A stretch of DNA of 64,000 bases, taken from contig CAVSSL010000006.1 in NCBI GenBank assembly GCA_963730585.1, positions 1-64,000 on the forward strand, in the 5' to 3' direction. Below, piece after piece: positions 26,709 through 35,652 of the stretch (positions within the stretch are counted from its first letter, which is position 1; the number at the start of each line of letters is the position of its first letter). Source of the stretch: Pedococcus_A sp963730585. Its GTDB lineage: Bacteria > Actinomycetota > Actinomycetes > Actinomycetales > Dermatophilaceae. The notes under the pieces were generated by a model. The model saw only the letters and a list, made by a program, of their open reading frames with translations. It searched no databases and was not told the origin of the DNA. A program made the translations under genes and the position numbers.

Positions 26709-28675
26709 TGGTGGGAACGAGCAAGGCGACGCTGACCCTGCTGGGCATCGGCGCGCTGCTGCTGGCCGCCCTCCTGGCCGGCGTGGTCCTCGTCTCGAGC
26801 GAGGAGCGGTCCACGCCGAAGGCGGGGGAGGGCGGGACCTCGCAGCAGGGTGCTCCACCCGGACCAGGCGCCACCACCCTGGAGAACGGACAGGAGGCCA
26901 GCCTCGCCGTCGGAGCGAGGACGGCTGGCCCTCGGGGCCGGCCGGTCTGTGGGCAGCCGCTGCTGCGGTCGCCGTACAGCTACACGGGGCGAGCCGGCCC
27001 GTACCGGTCAGGGACGGCTGGTCTGCCGACCTATGGTGCGGCCGGCACCGACTTCCCCAAGGCGACGCGCGGCGAGGTGCTGCCGCCCCAGACCGCCGAC
27101 TACCAGAACTGGCAGCTGAGCCCCAACACCGTCTACTACCTGGCTCCCGGCATGCACTACGGCAGCTTCAGCGCCAACGCCGGTGACGCGTTCGTCGGTG
27201 GCTACGCCAACGGGGTGGGTGCCACGCTCGACGGCGAGTACTCGAGGCACGTGGCGATCGACAGCAACATCGGGACGGGCGAACAGGCCGACGTCACCAT
27301 CCAGTACCTGACCATCCAGAAGTTCACGCCCTACGTCGACCAGACCGCCATCAACCAGACCGGCAACGGTGGATGGAAGCTGCTGAACAGCACGGTCACC
27401 CTCAACGTCCCCGGCGGCGGCATGTTCGCCGCCAGCGACAACATCCTCAGGGACAACTGCCTGACGCAGAACGGGCAGTACGGCTTCCAGTCCGCCCAGA
27501 CGCTTCGGGGTGACTCGTTGACCGGTGGGCCCTACAACGTCTGGGTCGAGCGCAACGAGATCAGCTACAACGACACGTGCGGACTCTCCGGCCTGCTCAA
27601 CAACGCGGAGCTCGGGTGGCGTGACCACAACCCGGTCCCGGAGCGCTACCGCAACGCCAAGTGCGGTGTGGTCAAGGGAAGCGGGAACCAGGGCGGCTTC
27701 AAGCTCTGGGGCACCAACGGCGTCATGATCCGGAACAACTGGATCCACCACAACTGGGGGGTCGGTGGCTGGGCCGACACCAACAACGCCAACACCACCT
27801 GGACCGGCAACACCATCACCGACAACGAGAACGGCGCCATCTGGGAGGAGACCTCCTACAACTTCTCGATCACCGACAACTACCTCGCACGGAACAACCT
27901 GACCGACGGCCCGGACAACCCGCACTTCCCCATGCCGGCCATCTACATCTCGGAGTCGGGCAGCGACTCCAAGAACGGCCGCGTGCCCCGTTGCACCATG
28001 CCGTCGTGCACCGCGTCGGGCATGCCCGGCCACCCCGAGCGGTCGGTCGTCGCGAACAACACGTTGGTGGACAACGGTGGCGGTGTCTTCCTGTGGCAGA
28101 ACTCCAACCGCTACTGCAACGACGGTTTCGACAACGGGTGCACGTTGATGAAGGGTGGCGCTCGAGGGCCGTTCAGCATGCAGGGCTGTGCCCGGAACCT
28201 CCCCGGCGCCTCCCTCGACCGCGCGACCTGGGTCGGCAGGATCACCGGCTCGCCGCCCCAGAACTACTGGGACGGGTGCATGTGGCAGACGCAGAACGTC
28301 GCCGTGACCCGGAACCGGATCGACTTCAACCCCGCCCACATCCCGGGGTGCACCCCGCGAGCGTGGCCCGCCTGCGGGGCCAACGGCGTGTTCAGCCAGT
28401 TCGGCGGGCCGAACCGCAACGCCGGCGGTGCGGACATCCCGACCCAGGTGACGTTCTTCCAGAACAACACCTGGTCGCACAACGTCTACAACGGACCGTC
28501 GACGTTCTACGCGTGGAACCAGGGCAACCACGAGAACCCGGTCAGCTGGCAGGAGTGGACCGGCCCGGTCAGCAAGGGCAACCGGTGCACGTCCTCGGAG
28601 GCGCGCCAGGGCGGGAGCTGCACGGGACCGTTCGGCCAGGACGCCGGCAGCACCTACACCGCGGAACCAAGGTGA
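26708..28675 (+). CDS. Secreted or membrane-anchored right-handed beta-helix protein, 655 aa
   Basis: ATG 26708 has GAGGGGG 7 nt upstream; GTG 26705 is possible. Residues 7-30 (LTLLGIGALLLAALLAGVVL) are a signal anchor, followed by a serine/glycine-rich linker. The body has repeated N-N turns typical of parallel beta-helix proteins such as pectate lyases and the mannuronan epimerase fold: NVWVERNEISYNDTCG, GVMIRNNWIHHNWGVGG and NYLARNNLTDGPDNPH. Ten or more cysteines suggest disulfides outside the cell. It may bind, cleave or epimerise the polysaccharide; no catalytic triad can be named with confidence. The 3' stop overlaps a mini-ORF leading to the GT2 gene. Confidence 0.75.
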   Translation: MVGTSKATLTLLGIGALLLAALLAGVVLVSSEERSTPKAGEGGTSQQGAPPGPGATTLENGQEASLAVGARTAGPRGRPVCGQPLLRSPYSYTGRAGPYRSGTAGLPTYGAAGTDFPKATRGEVLPPQTADYQNWQLSPNTVYYLAPGMHYGSFSANAGDAFVGGYANGVGATLDGEYSRHVAIDSNIGTGEQADVTIQYLTIQKFTPYVDQTAINQTGNGGWKLLNSTVTLNVPGGGMFAASDNILRDNCLTQNGQYGFQSAQTLRGDSLTGGPYNVWVERNEISYNDTCGLSGLLNNAELGWRDHNPVPERYRNAKCGVVKGSGNQGGFKLWGTNGVMIRNNWIHHNWGVGGWADTNNANTTWTGNTITDNENGAIWEETSYNFSITDNYLARNNLTDGPDNPHFPMPAIYISESGSDSKNGRVPRCTMPSCTASGMPGHPERSVVANNTLVDNGGGVFLWQNSNRYCNDGFDNGCTLMKGGARGPFSMQGCARNLPGASLDRATWVGRITGSPPQNYWDGCMWQTQNVAVTRNRIDFNPAHIPGCTPRAWPACGANGVFSQFGGPNRNAGGADIPTQVTFFQNNTWSHNVYNGPSTFYAWNQGNHENPVSWQEWTGPVSKGNRCTSSEARQGGSCTGPFGQDAGSTYTAEPR

Positions 28676-28737
28676 CCCCTGTGGGTGCCTCTTCACCGTG
28701 CAGCACGTGTCGAACGCGAGACGAGGAGTGTTTCTGA
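28672..28737 (+). other. Bridging mini-ORF (21 codons) between the beta-helix and GT2 genes
   Basis: GTG 28672 overlaps the preceding TGA and its own TGA (28735-28737) overlaps the GT2 ATG (TGATG). It encodes VTPVGASSPCSTCRTRDEEC plus F. The GAGGAG ribosome site of the GT2 gene lies within it. Confidence 0.3.
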
Positions 28738-29804
28738 TGGGCTCGGTCAGTGTGGTCATCCCCTGCTACAACTACGGCCACTTCCTGGAGGAAGCGGTCC
28801 GGAGCGTGCTCGACGACCAGCCGGGGGTGGACGTGCGCGTCCTCATCATCGACGACGCATCCTCGGACGACAGCGCTGATGTCGCTGCACGGATCGCCGG
28901 ACGCGACTCCCGCGTCGACGTGGTCGTCCACCGGGAGAACAAGGGAAACATCGCGACCTTCAACGAGGGGCTGCTCCAGTGGGCCGACGGCGACTACTGC
29001 CTGCTCATGTCGGCCGACGACCGGGCCACGCCGGGAGCCCTGGGTCGTGCTCGCGACCTGCTCGACGCCCACCCCGAGGTCGGCTTCGTGTACGGACGCT
29101 CCGTGTGGTTCGCGGACGGCACGCTGCCGCCGCCAGCCCGCACCACTGTGCGGGGCTGGTCGGTGTGGCCGGGCCAGCACTGGCTCGAGCACCGGTTCCG
29201 CCAGGCGGAGAACCCCATCACCTCGCCCGAGATCATCGTCCGCACCGACCTCCAGAAACGCGTGGGCGGCTACGACCCCGACCTGCCCCGGGCCGCTGAC
29301 ATGGAGATCTACATGCGGTTCGCCGCGCATGCCGATGTCGGGTTCATCCGAGGTGTTGACCAGGCGTACTACCGGCTGCACGGCGAGAACATGCGCAAGT
29401 CGGTGAGCGCACTCATGGACCTTGACCAGCGGCGCGCTGTCTTCGAGCTCGTCCTTTCACGCTACGGGGACAAGCTCGTCGAGACGGATCGGCTCTCGGC
29501 CGTTGTGCACCGCCAGCTGGCCCACGAGGCGTTGTGGTCGGCCGGACGCGTCTACGACCGCGGCCGCCTGCGGCAGAGCGAGCTCGGCCGTCGCCTGCTC
29601 GGCGGTGGGCCGATGGAGGAAGAGGTGGACGTCGACGAGCTCATGGCGTTCGCCGAGGAGTGCTGGCCCGAGGTCAAGCGCCTGCCGGTGTACCGCACCC
29701 TCCAGGACCACGCCAGCCTCGGTCCGCGCGAGCTGCTGTTCCTGCTGAACGAGAAGGGGAAGTGGTGGCTCCGGCGTCGAGCGTGGAAGTACCGCGGCTT
29801 CTGA
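28737..29804 (+). CDS. Family 2 glycosyltransferase
   Basis: ATG 28737 has GAGGAG 8 nt upstream; 355 aa. The GT-A fold begins VSVVIPCYNYGHFLEEAVRS. Nucleotide-sugar binding acidic motifs DDASSDDS and SADDRATPGALG (DxD-like SADD) follow, then EIIVRTDLQKRVGGYDPDLP and the acceptor-side AADMEIYMRFA. It transfers one sugar to the lipid-linked repeat unit at the cytoplasmic face. Donor and linkage are unknown. The C-terminal 100 residues are basic and helical, without a membrane span. Confidence 0.88.
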   Translation: MGSVSVVIPCYNYGHFLEEAVRSVLDDQPGVDVRVLIIDDASSDDSADVAARIAGRDSRVDVVVHRENKGNIATFNEGLLQWADGDYCLLMSADDRATPGALGRARDLLDAHPEVGFVYGRSVWFADGTLPPPARTTVRGWSVWPGQHWLEHRFRQAENPITSPEIIVRTDLQKRVGGYDPDLPRAADMEIYMRFAAHADVGFIRGVDQAYYRLHGENMRKSVSALMDLDQRRAVFELVLSRYGDKLVETDRLSAVVHRQLAHEALWSAGRVYDRGRLRQSELGRRLLGGGPMEEEVDVDELMAFAEECWPEVKRLPVYRTLQDHASLGPRELLFLLNEKGKWWLRRRAWKYRGF

Positions 29805-29809
29805 GGGCG

Positions 29810-29920
29810 ATGTCGCCTGTTGCAGGAGATTCTCCCCGCCGGCGGTATCAACCGCCGTGCCCGTCGCTCTACTGACTGAGGGTGAAAAGGGAACGAGGCT
29901 GGGGCAGGGGGTCGAGCTGA
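29810..29920 (+). other. Relay of two mini-ORFs between the GT2 and HddC-like genes
   Basis: ATG 29810 (5 bp after the GT2 stop) opens a 21-codon frame ending at 29875. GTG 29882 opens a 12-codon frame (VKRERGWGRGSS) whose TGA (29918-29920) overlaps the next ATG (TGATG). A 7-bp hairpin CGGCGGT/ACCGCCG (29840-29857) lies in this gap. The coupling is less tight here than at the other gaps. Confidence 0.2.
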
Positions 29921-30654
29921 TGGGCGGGGACCAGCAGCGGACCACGCGTGGGCTGAAGGCGTTCCTGCTCGCAGCCGGCCTCGGGACACGACTGCGTCCC
30001 GTCACCGACCGCATCCCCAAGTGCCTGGTCGAGGTCGGCGGCCGGACGATGCTCGACATCTGGCTGGATGCCCTGGCCGACGCCGGTGTCGACGAGGTCC
30101 TCCTGAACACCCACCACTTCGCCGACCTCGTGGAGGCCCACGTGGCCCAGCGGGGGGCGCCGCCGGTGGTGCGCGTCAGCCACGAGCCGGAGCTGCTCGG
30201 CAGCGCCGGAACCCTGCTCGCGAACCGGGAGTTCGTCGCGGACGAACAGATGTTCCTCGTCGTCAACGCGGACAACCTGACCGACTTCGACCTCGGTCTC
30301 CTCGTCGACGCCCACCGTGCTGGTGACGCCGACGCGACGTTGTCGGTGTTCCGGGCGCCCAGGCCGTCGGAGTGCGGGATCGTCGAGGTCGCCGACGGCT
30401 GGGTGGTCGGCTTCGAGGAGAAGCCGACGGAGCCGCGCGGCGACCTCGCCAACGCGGGGATGTACGCCTTCAGCCCTCGTGTCCTCACCGAGGTCACCCC
30501 GCCCCTGCCGAGGGACATCGGCTTCGACCTGCTCGGCCAGCTGGTCGGACGGGCGCGTGCCGTCGACATCGGTGGCTGCTTCTTCGTCGACATCGGAACG
30601 CCGGCCGCGCTGGAACGCGCGCGCTACCAGTGGGAAGGCAGGGCGACGGCATGA
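29920..30654 (+). CDS. hddC: Sugar-1-phosphate nucleotidyltransferase, HddC-like (heptose 1-phosphate guanylyltransferase)
   Basis: ATG 29920 has AGGGGG 8 nt upstream; 244 aa. An in-frame GTG at 29857 would add 21 residues. The nucleotidyltransferase signature is FLLAAGLGTRLRPVTDRIPK, with KCLVEVGGRTMLD and the metal-binding VVNADNLTDFDL. Length and the direct 4-bp overlap with an HddA-like kinase point to D-glycero-alpha-D-manno-heptose 1-phosphate guanylyltransferase, which makes GDP-heptose. A mannose-1-phosphate guanylyltransferase role cannot be excluded from sequence alone. Confidence 0.75.
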   Translation: MGGDQQRTTRGLKAFLLAAGLGTRLRPVTDRIPKCLVEVGGRTMLDIWLDALADAGVDEVLLNTHHFADLVEAHVAQRGAPPVVRVSHEPELLGSAGTLLANREFVADEQMFLVVNADNLTDFDLGLLVDAHRAGDADATLSVFRAPRPSECGIVEVADGWVVGFEEKPTEPRGDLANAGMYAFSPRVLTEVTPPLPRDIGFDLLGQLVGRARAVDIGGCFFVDIGTPAALERARYQWEGRATA

Positions 30655-31640
30655 TCATCACCCAGACGCCACTTCGGGTGGGCCTCGTCGGAGGTGGGAC
30701 GGACCTCCCCGACTTCTACCGCGAGCACGGTGGCCGGGTGCTCAACGCGGCGATCGACAAGTACGTCTACGTCGTCGTGAAGCAGCGCTTCGACGACGAC
30801 ATCTACGTCAACTACTCGTCGAAGGAGATCGTCTCCCGCGTCGAGGACCTCGAGCACGAACTGGTGCGCGAAGCCCTGCACATGACCGGGATCCGCGGCG
30901 GTCTCGAGATCACCACGCTCGCCGACATCCCGTCGGCCGGCTCCGGCCTCGGGTCGTCGTCAGCGGTGACGGTGGGCCTGCTGCACGCGCTCTTCGCCTA
31001 CCGCGGACGCCAGGTGACGGCCGAGGAGCTCGCCGAGCGCGCCTGCACCATCGAGATCGACCGGTGCCGCAAGCCGATCGGCAAGCAGGACCAGTATGCC
31101 GCCGCGTTCGGCGGCATCTGCGACCTCCAGTTCGGTCCCGGGGACCGCGTGTTCGTCGACCAGCTCGCGTTGACGCCCGCCGTGCGGAGACAGGTGCAGG
31201 ACGAGCTCCTGCTCTTCTTCACCGGCACCACCCGCCAGGCGAACAGCATCCTCGGCGAGCAGAAGGCGAACATCGCGGATCGCCTCTCCCAGCTCTTCCA
31301 GCTCCGGGACCTCGCCGGCGAGGCGGCCGGTGGCCTGCGTGAGGGTGACGTCGATGCGCTCGGCGTGGCGGTCAACAAGAGCTGGGCAGCCAAGCGCGAC
31401 CTCGCCTCGGGGGTGTCGAACCCGCAGATCGACGAGGCCGTCGAAGCCGCGCTCGGGGCTGGGGCGACCGGGGCCAAGGTCACCGGTGCGGGCGGTGGTG
31501 GGTTCCTCCTGGTCGTCTGCCCCCTCGAGAACCAGCGCGCCGTGCGCGAGCGGCTCGCCCACATGCAGGAGCTGCCCATCAAGATCGAGCCCTTCGGCTC
31601 GCGAGTGATCTTGAACGTCCACCGCGACATCTGGAGCTGA
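30651..31640 (+). CDS. hddA: GHMP kinase, HddA-like (D-glycero-D-manno-heptose 7-phosphate kinase)
   Basis: ATG 30651 overlaps the previous stop (ATGA); 329 aa. The N-terminus TPLRVGLVGGGTDLPDFY and the ATP-binding GHMP motif IPSAGSGLGSSSAVTVG are diagnostic, as is the C-terminal GAKVTGAGGGGFLLVV. The GGGTDLP start is typical of HddA, L-fucokinase and related sugar kinases. HddA phosphorylates heptose 7-phosphate at C1 to give the alpha-1,7-bisphosphate. The partner isomerase and phosphatase are in this locus as a fusion (49947-51140), supporting this assignment. Confidence 0.82.
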   Translation: MIITQTPLRVGLVGGGTDLPDFYREHGGRVLNAAIDKYVYVVVKQRFDDDIYVNYSSKEIVSRVEDLEHELVREALHMTGIRGGLEITTLADIPSAGSGLGSSSAVTVGLLHALFAYRGRQVTAEELAERACTIEIDRCRKPIGKQDQYAAAFGGICDLQFGPGDRVFVDQLALTPAVRRQVQDELLLFFTGTTRQANSILGEQKANIADRLSQLFQLRDLAGEAAGGLREGDVDALGVAVNKSWAAKRDLASGVSNPQIDEAVEAALGAGATGAKVTGAGGGGFLLVVCPLENQRAVRERLAHMQELPIKIEPFGSRVILNVHRDIWS

Positions 31641-31641
31641 C

Positions 31642-32829
31642 GTGGAGACCAACCGAGACCTGACGACCATGGCCAGCACCAGCGCGGCCCGCGTGATCCC
31701 CGTCATGAAGCCCTGGCTCGACGACGAGGAGGCCACAGCAGCGGCAGCCGTCGTGGCCTCCGGCTGGCTCGCCCAGGGGCCGCGCGTGGCCGAGTTCGAG
31801 TCCAGCTTCGCCGCCCACGTGGGCGCACCGCACGGCGTGGCCGTCTCGTCCTGCACGACGGCCCTGCACCTGGCGCTGCACCTGCTCGGCGTCGGTGCCG
31901 GCGACGAGGTCGTCGTGCCCTCCTTCTCGTTCGTGGCCACGGCGAACTGCGCCGTGTACGTCGGCGCCACACCGGTCTTCGCGGACGTCGAGCCCCACGA
32001 CGGCAACCTCAGCGCGCGCACCGTGGAGGCGGTGCTCACCGACCGCACCCGAGCGGTGGTGGTCGTGCACCAGGGTGGCGCGCCGGCCGACGTGGAGCCG
32101 CTGCGAAAGCTGTGCGACAGCAGGGGAGTCGCGCTCGTCGAGGATGCCGCGTGCGCCGCGGGGTCCCGCTACCGGAATGCCCCCGTCGGTGCGGGCGCAG
32201 CTCTGGCCGCGTGGTCCTTCCACCCGCGCAAGCTGCTCACCACGGGCGAGGGCGGAATGCTCACCACCGCGGACGAGCAGACGGCCGACCGCGCCCGGAG
32301 GCTGCGCGAGCACGGGATGAGCGTCAGTGCGGCGGAACGCCACCGGAGCAGGCAGCCGGTGATCGAGAGCTACCTCGAGGTCGGCTTCAACTACCGGATG
32401 ACCGACATCCAGGCGGCCGTGGGACTGGTGCAGCTCGGCAAGCTCGACGCGATGGTGAGCCGTCGCCGGACGCTCGCCGCCGCGTACCAGGCGATGCTGG
32501 CCGACGTGCCCGGCCTGCGGACGGTGCAGGACCCGTCGTGGGGGCAGTCGAACTTCCAGTCCTTCTGGGTCGAGCTGGACGACGAGTTCCCGCTGACCCG
32601 CAACGAGACGTTGGCGACCCTTGCCGCAGAGGGCGTTTCGGCACGGGCCGGGATCATGGCGGCGCACCGTCAGCCTGCCTACGCCGGTCACCGGCACGGG
32701 GACCTCTCCGTGACCGAGCGCCTGACCGACAACACCCTCATCCTCCCGCTGTTCCACACCATGACGGAGTCGGAGCAGATGACCGTGGTCGGCGTCATCC
32801 GCCGGGCGGCCGGTCTGAAGGCGGCCTGA
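31642..32829 (+). CDS. DegT/DnrJ/EryC1/StrS sugar aminotransferase (first copy)
   Basis: GTG 31642 has GGAG 5 nt upstream (395 aa); ATG 31669 is an alternative. It is a PLP enzyme that aminates keto-sugar nucleotides using glutamate. The PLP lysine lies in AWSFHPRKLLTTGEGGM, the aspartate block is VEDAACAAGSRY and the dimer motif is NYRMTDIQAAVGLVQL. The start GWLAQGPRVAEFESSFAAHV is typical of the VioA/ArnB/WecE side of the family. Product is probably a 3- or 4-amino sugar. Its TGA overlaps a bridging mini-ORF. Confidence 0.9.
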   Translation: METNRDLTTMASTSAARVIPVMKPWLDDEEATAAAAVVASGWLAQGPRVAEFESSFAAHVGAPHGVAVSSCTTALHLALHLLGVGAGDEVVVPSFSFVATANCAVYVGATPVFADVEPHDGNLSARTVEAVLTDRTRAVVVVHQGGAPADVEPLRKLCDSRGVALVEDAACAAGSRYRNAPVGAGAALAAWSFHPRKLLTTGEGGMLTTADEQTADRARRLREHGMSVSAAERHRSRQPVIESYLEVGFNYRMTDIQAAVGLVQLGKLDAMVSRRRTLAAAYQAMLADVPGLRTVQDPSWGQSNFQSFWVELDDEFPLTRNETLATLAAEGVSARAGIMAAHRQPAYAGHRHGDLSVTERLTDNTLILPLFHTMTESEQMTVVGVIRRAAGLKAA

Positions 32830-32876
32830 TGACAACGCACGTTCTCTCCAACCGGTCCCGGGAGGCCACACCGTGA
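32829..32876 (+). other. Bridging mini-ORF (15 codons) between the two aminotransferase genes
   Basis: ATG 32829 overlaps the first aminotransferase's TGA (TGATG) and its TGA (32874-32876) overlaps the GTG of the second (GTGA at 32873). It encodes MTTHVLSNRSREATP. The GGGAGG ribosome site of the next gene lies inside it. Confidence 0.35.
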
Positions 32877-33991
32877 ACACCATTCCGCTCGTTGACCTTT
32901 CCCTGCAGCACGCACGGGTCGCCGACGAGGTGCAGGCCGGTTTCGCCGAGGTGCTCTCCGTGGGGGACTTCATCGGGGGCAAGGCCGTGGCCGCCTTCGA
33001 GCAGGAGTACGCCGACTTCGTCGGTGCCCGGTCCTGCGTCGGGGCCGCCAACGGCACGGACGCCCTGGAGATGGCGCTCCGCGCGGCCGGTGTCGGTCAC
33101 GGCGACGAGGTGGTCGTGCCGGCGAACACGTTCATCGCCACGGCCGAGGCGGTCGTCCGGGCTGGCGGTCGGCCGGTCTTCGTCGACGTCGACGACGAGG
33201 CCCTCCTCATCGACCCCGCAGCGGTCGAGGAGGCCCTCACCGACCGGACGCGTGCGGTCATCCCGGTCGACCTCTACGGGCAGGTCGCGCCCTTCGAGCA
33301 GCTGCCGCAGTCGCTCGAGGAGCGAGGCATCGCCGTGGTCGAGGACGGCGCGCAGTCACAGGGAGCCACGCGGCACGGTCGCAGCGCCGGAACCTTCGGC
33401 ACCCTCGCGGCGACCAGCTTCTACCCGGGGAAGAACCTCGGGGCCTACGGCGACGCGGGCGCCGTGACCACGGACGACGACGTCCTGGCCCAGCGCGTCC
33501 GCCTGCTCGGGGCGCACGGCAGCCCGGCGAAGTACCAGCACACCGACTTCGGCTTCAACTCGCGGCTGGACACCCTGCAGGCCGTGGTCCTCCGGGCGAA
33601 GCTGCGCCGGCTGCGGGAGTGGAACGAGGAGCGGCGCCGGGCCGCCGCGGCATACGACCGGATGCTCGGCGAGGTCACCGGTGTCCGCACGCCCACAACG
33701 CTTCCCGGCAACGAGCACGTCTGGCACCTCTACGTCGTGCGGGTGGGGAACCGCGACGAGGTGCTGGCGCGGATGCAGGCGGAAGGGGTGGGTGTCGGCG
33801 TCCACTACCCGGTGCCCGTCCACCTGACGCCGGCGATGTCCGACCTGGGGTACACCCGCGGCCGCTTCCCGGTCAGCGAGCGAGCGGCCGGCGAGATCCT
33901 GTCGCTGCCCCTCTTCCCGGGAATCACCACCGCACAGCAGGAGCGAGTGGTGGACGTCCTGCTGTCGGCCCTGCGCCCGGACGCCGACTGA
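32873..33991 (+). CDS. DegT/DnrJ/EryC1/StrS sugar aminotransferase (second copy)
   Basis: GTG 32873 has GGGAGG 8 nt upstream; 372 aa. The start IPLVDLSLQHARVADEVQAG and the PLP-lysine block ATSFYPGKNLGAYGDAG place it on the WlbE/FdtB/QdtB side, which makes 3-amino sugars. The aspartate block is VVEDGAQSQGAT and the C-terminus has VGVHYPVPVHLTPAM. It differs clearly from the first copy, so the two probably act on different sugars or carbons. Together with the WlbA-like dehydrogenase this suggests a 3-amino-3-deoxy sugar in the repeat unit. A 21-bp gap precedes the flippase gene. Confidence 0.9.
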   Translation: MNTIPLVDLSLQHARVADEVQAGFAEVLSVGDFIGGKAVAAFEQEYADFVGARSCVGAANGTDALEMALRAAGVGHGDEVVVPANTFIATAEAVVRAGGRPVFVDVDDEALLIDPAAVEEALTDRTRAVIPVDLYGQVAPFEQLPQSLEERGIAVVEDGAQSQGATRHGRSAGTFGTLAATSFYPGKNLGAYGDAGAVTTDDDVLAQRVRLLGAHGSPAKYQHTDFGFNSRLDTLQAVVLRAKLRRLREWNEERRRAAAAYDRMLGEVTGVRTPTTLPGNEHVWHLYVVRVGNRDEVLARMQAEGVGVGVHYPVPVHLTPAMSDLGYTRGRFPVSERAAGEILSLPLFPGITTAQQERVVDVLLSALRPDAD

Positions 33992-34012
33992 GCCGGCTGG
34001 CAGGGGAGAACC

Positions 34013-35539
34013 GTGGGAACGAGCGTGGAGCAGCGGGCACCCGAGGAGCACCTCGGCAGGAGCGCCGCGTCGGGCGTGCTCTGGCTCGCCGCCCAGAAGT
34101 GGGCCGTCCGAGTCAGCGGCTTCGTCACCCTCATCGTGTTGACGCGCAACGTCTCGCCGCGGGAGTTCGGGGTCGTCGCCGCCGCGATGACCGTCATCCC
34201 CATGGTCTACCTGCTCTCCGACCTCGGCTTCTCCACGTACCTGTTGCAGGCGAGCGAGATCGACCGCCGCAGCCTGAGCACGGCGTTCTGGACATCAGTG
34301 GCCGCGGGAGCCGTGCTGTCCACCGGCCTGTGGGTGGTCGCGCCCCTGTTCGCGGAGGCCTTCAGGAGTCCTGAGCTCGTCCAGGTCCTGCGGGCGCTGG
34401 TGCTCTCCGTGGTGCCGACGGTCCTGGCCGGGGTTCCGCTCGCTCTGCTCCGACGGTCCATGAGGTTCCGGGCCGTGGCGGTCCAGGCCCTCGTCGCAGC
34501 GATCCTGGCCCAGGCCGTCGCCGTCGTCGTTGCGCTCCGAGGAGGCGGCGTCTGGGCCCTGGTGAGCCAGGTCGTCGTGTCGCAGTGGGTCATCGCCGTG
34601 CTGGCGTGGTCAAGCGCGAGGTGGGTCCCGTCCCTGTGGCTGTCGCTTCGCCAGTTCCGCCAGATGGCGGCCTTCGGCCTCCGGGTCTCCAGCGTCGACC
34701 TCGTGGCCATGTCCCGCCTGTGGGCGGAGAGCTGGATCATCACCGTGACGCTGGGGCCGGCGGCGCTCGGACTCCTCAACATCGGCCAGCGCCTCGTGCA
34801 GGTGGCGCAGGAGCTGGCGGCGGCGTCCCTCGTCCCCGTCTCGACGGTGGTGTTCGCGAGGGTCAGGCAGTCGACCGGTCGCCTCCTGGTCACCTACGTC
34901 AAGGCCCTGGGGGTCGCCTACTCGGTGGTGTCGCCCTTCATGATCCTCATCGTCGTGACGGCGCCCGCACTGGTGCCACTGCTGTTCGGCGAGGAGTGGC
35001 GCGACAGCGTGCGACCGGCCCAGGCGCTGGCCATCGCCGGGATCATCACCCTCGGCGCCATGCTCGACCACGGCCTCTTCTACGGGCTCGGGCGGCCAGG
35101 TGCCTGGCTCGCCTACTCCGTCGTGGTGGACGCGGTGACCGTGGGGACCACGGCCGTGGCCGTGAGGTGGGGGCTGACCGGTGTCGCCGTCGGCTTCGTG
35201 GTCGTCGCGTCGCTCGCCACGATCGCTCGCTGGGTGCTCGTCGGCCGCCTGCTGGGACTCACGACGCGGGCGGTGGCCCGCCCCTTCCTGACCGTCCTCG
35301 CCCCCACGGCGGTGACCACGGGCGTGGGTGCATTGGTGTTCCACGCCCTCTCGGGCGCCGGTTGGCCCTGGGTGGCCGTGGCCGTGTCAGCCGTCGCGAC
35401 GGTCTTCGTGAACCTGGTGCTGCTCCGGCTGCTCGCGGCCTCGATCGTGCGCGACGCCGTGGGCGTCGTCCCGATGCCGGAGAGGTACGTCAGCCGCGTG
35501 CGGCGGCTGCTGCGGCTCGAAGCGGTGGGTGCGGCATGA
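34013..35539 (+). CDS. wzx: Oligosaccharide flippase (Wzx-like, MATE/MOP superfamily)
   Basis: GTG 34013 follows GGGGAGAACC; 508 aa with 12-14 hydrophobic spans. The N-terminus SAASGVLWLAAQKWAVRVSG and RNVSPREFGVVAAAMTVIPM is typical of the polysaccharide synthesis (Polysacc_synt_3) family. The protein moves lipid-linked repeat units across the cytoplasmic membrane to the polymerase. No feature beyond the fold defines its substrate. Its TGA overlaps a mini-ORF that leads to the GDP-mannose dehydrogenase gene. Confidence 0.9.
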   Translation: MGTSVEQRAPEEHLGRSAASGVLWLAAQKWAVRVSGFVTLIVLTRNVSPREFGVVAAAMTVIPMVYLLSDLGFSTYLLQASEIDRRSLSTAFWTSVAAGAVLSTGLWVVAPLFAEAFRSPELVQVLRALVLSVVPTVLAGVPLALLRRSMRFRAVAVQALVAAILAQAVAVVVALRGGGVWALVSQVVVSQWVIAVLAWSSARWVPSLWLSLRQFRQMAAFGLRVSSVDLVAMSRLWAESWIITVTLGPAALGLLNIGQRLVQVAQELAAASLVPVSTVVFARVRQSTGRLLVTYVKALGVAYSVVSPFMILIVVTAPALVPLLFGEEWRDSVRPAQALAIAGIITLGAMLDHGLFYGLGRPGAWLAYSVVVDAVTVGTTAVAVRWGLTGVAVGFVVVASLATIARWVLVGRLLGLTTRAVARPFLTVLAPTAVTTGVGALVFHALSGAGWPWVAVAVSAVATVFVNLVLLRLLAASIVRDAVGVVPMPERYVSRVRRLLRLEAVGAA

Positions 35540-35652
35540 GCGCCCTTCTGGCACAAGGACTGCAGCTCACTGACCACAACGTTGCCGGTGCGCACAGCGC
35601 GCGCTGGATGTCTTTGGTGCACAGCACGTCGAGCAGGAGGTCTTCGTCATGA
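35536..35652 (+). other. Bridging mini-ORF (38 codons) between the flippase and GDP-mannose dehydrogenase genes
   Basis: ATG 35536 overlaps the flippase TGA (ATGA) and its own TGA (35650-35652) overlaps the next ATG (ATGA). It encodes MSALLAQGLQLTDHNVAGAH, then a serine/arginine-rich end. The AGGAGG ribosome site of the next gene lies inside. It resembles no family. Confidence 0.35.

Noticed and set aside
29840..29857. Hairpin CGGCGGT-ATCA-ACCGCCG between the GT2 and HddC-like genes
   Set aside because: Only 7 bp with no T-tract, inside an apparently continuous operon; not called a terminator.
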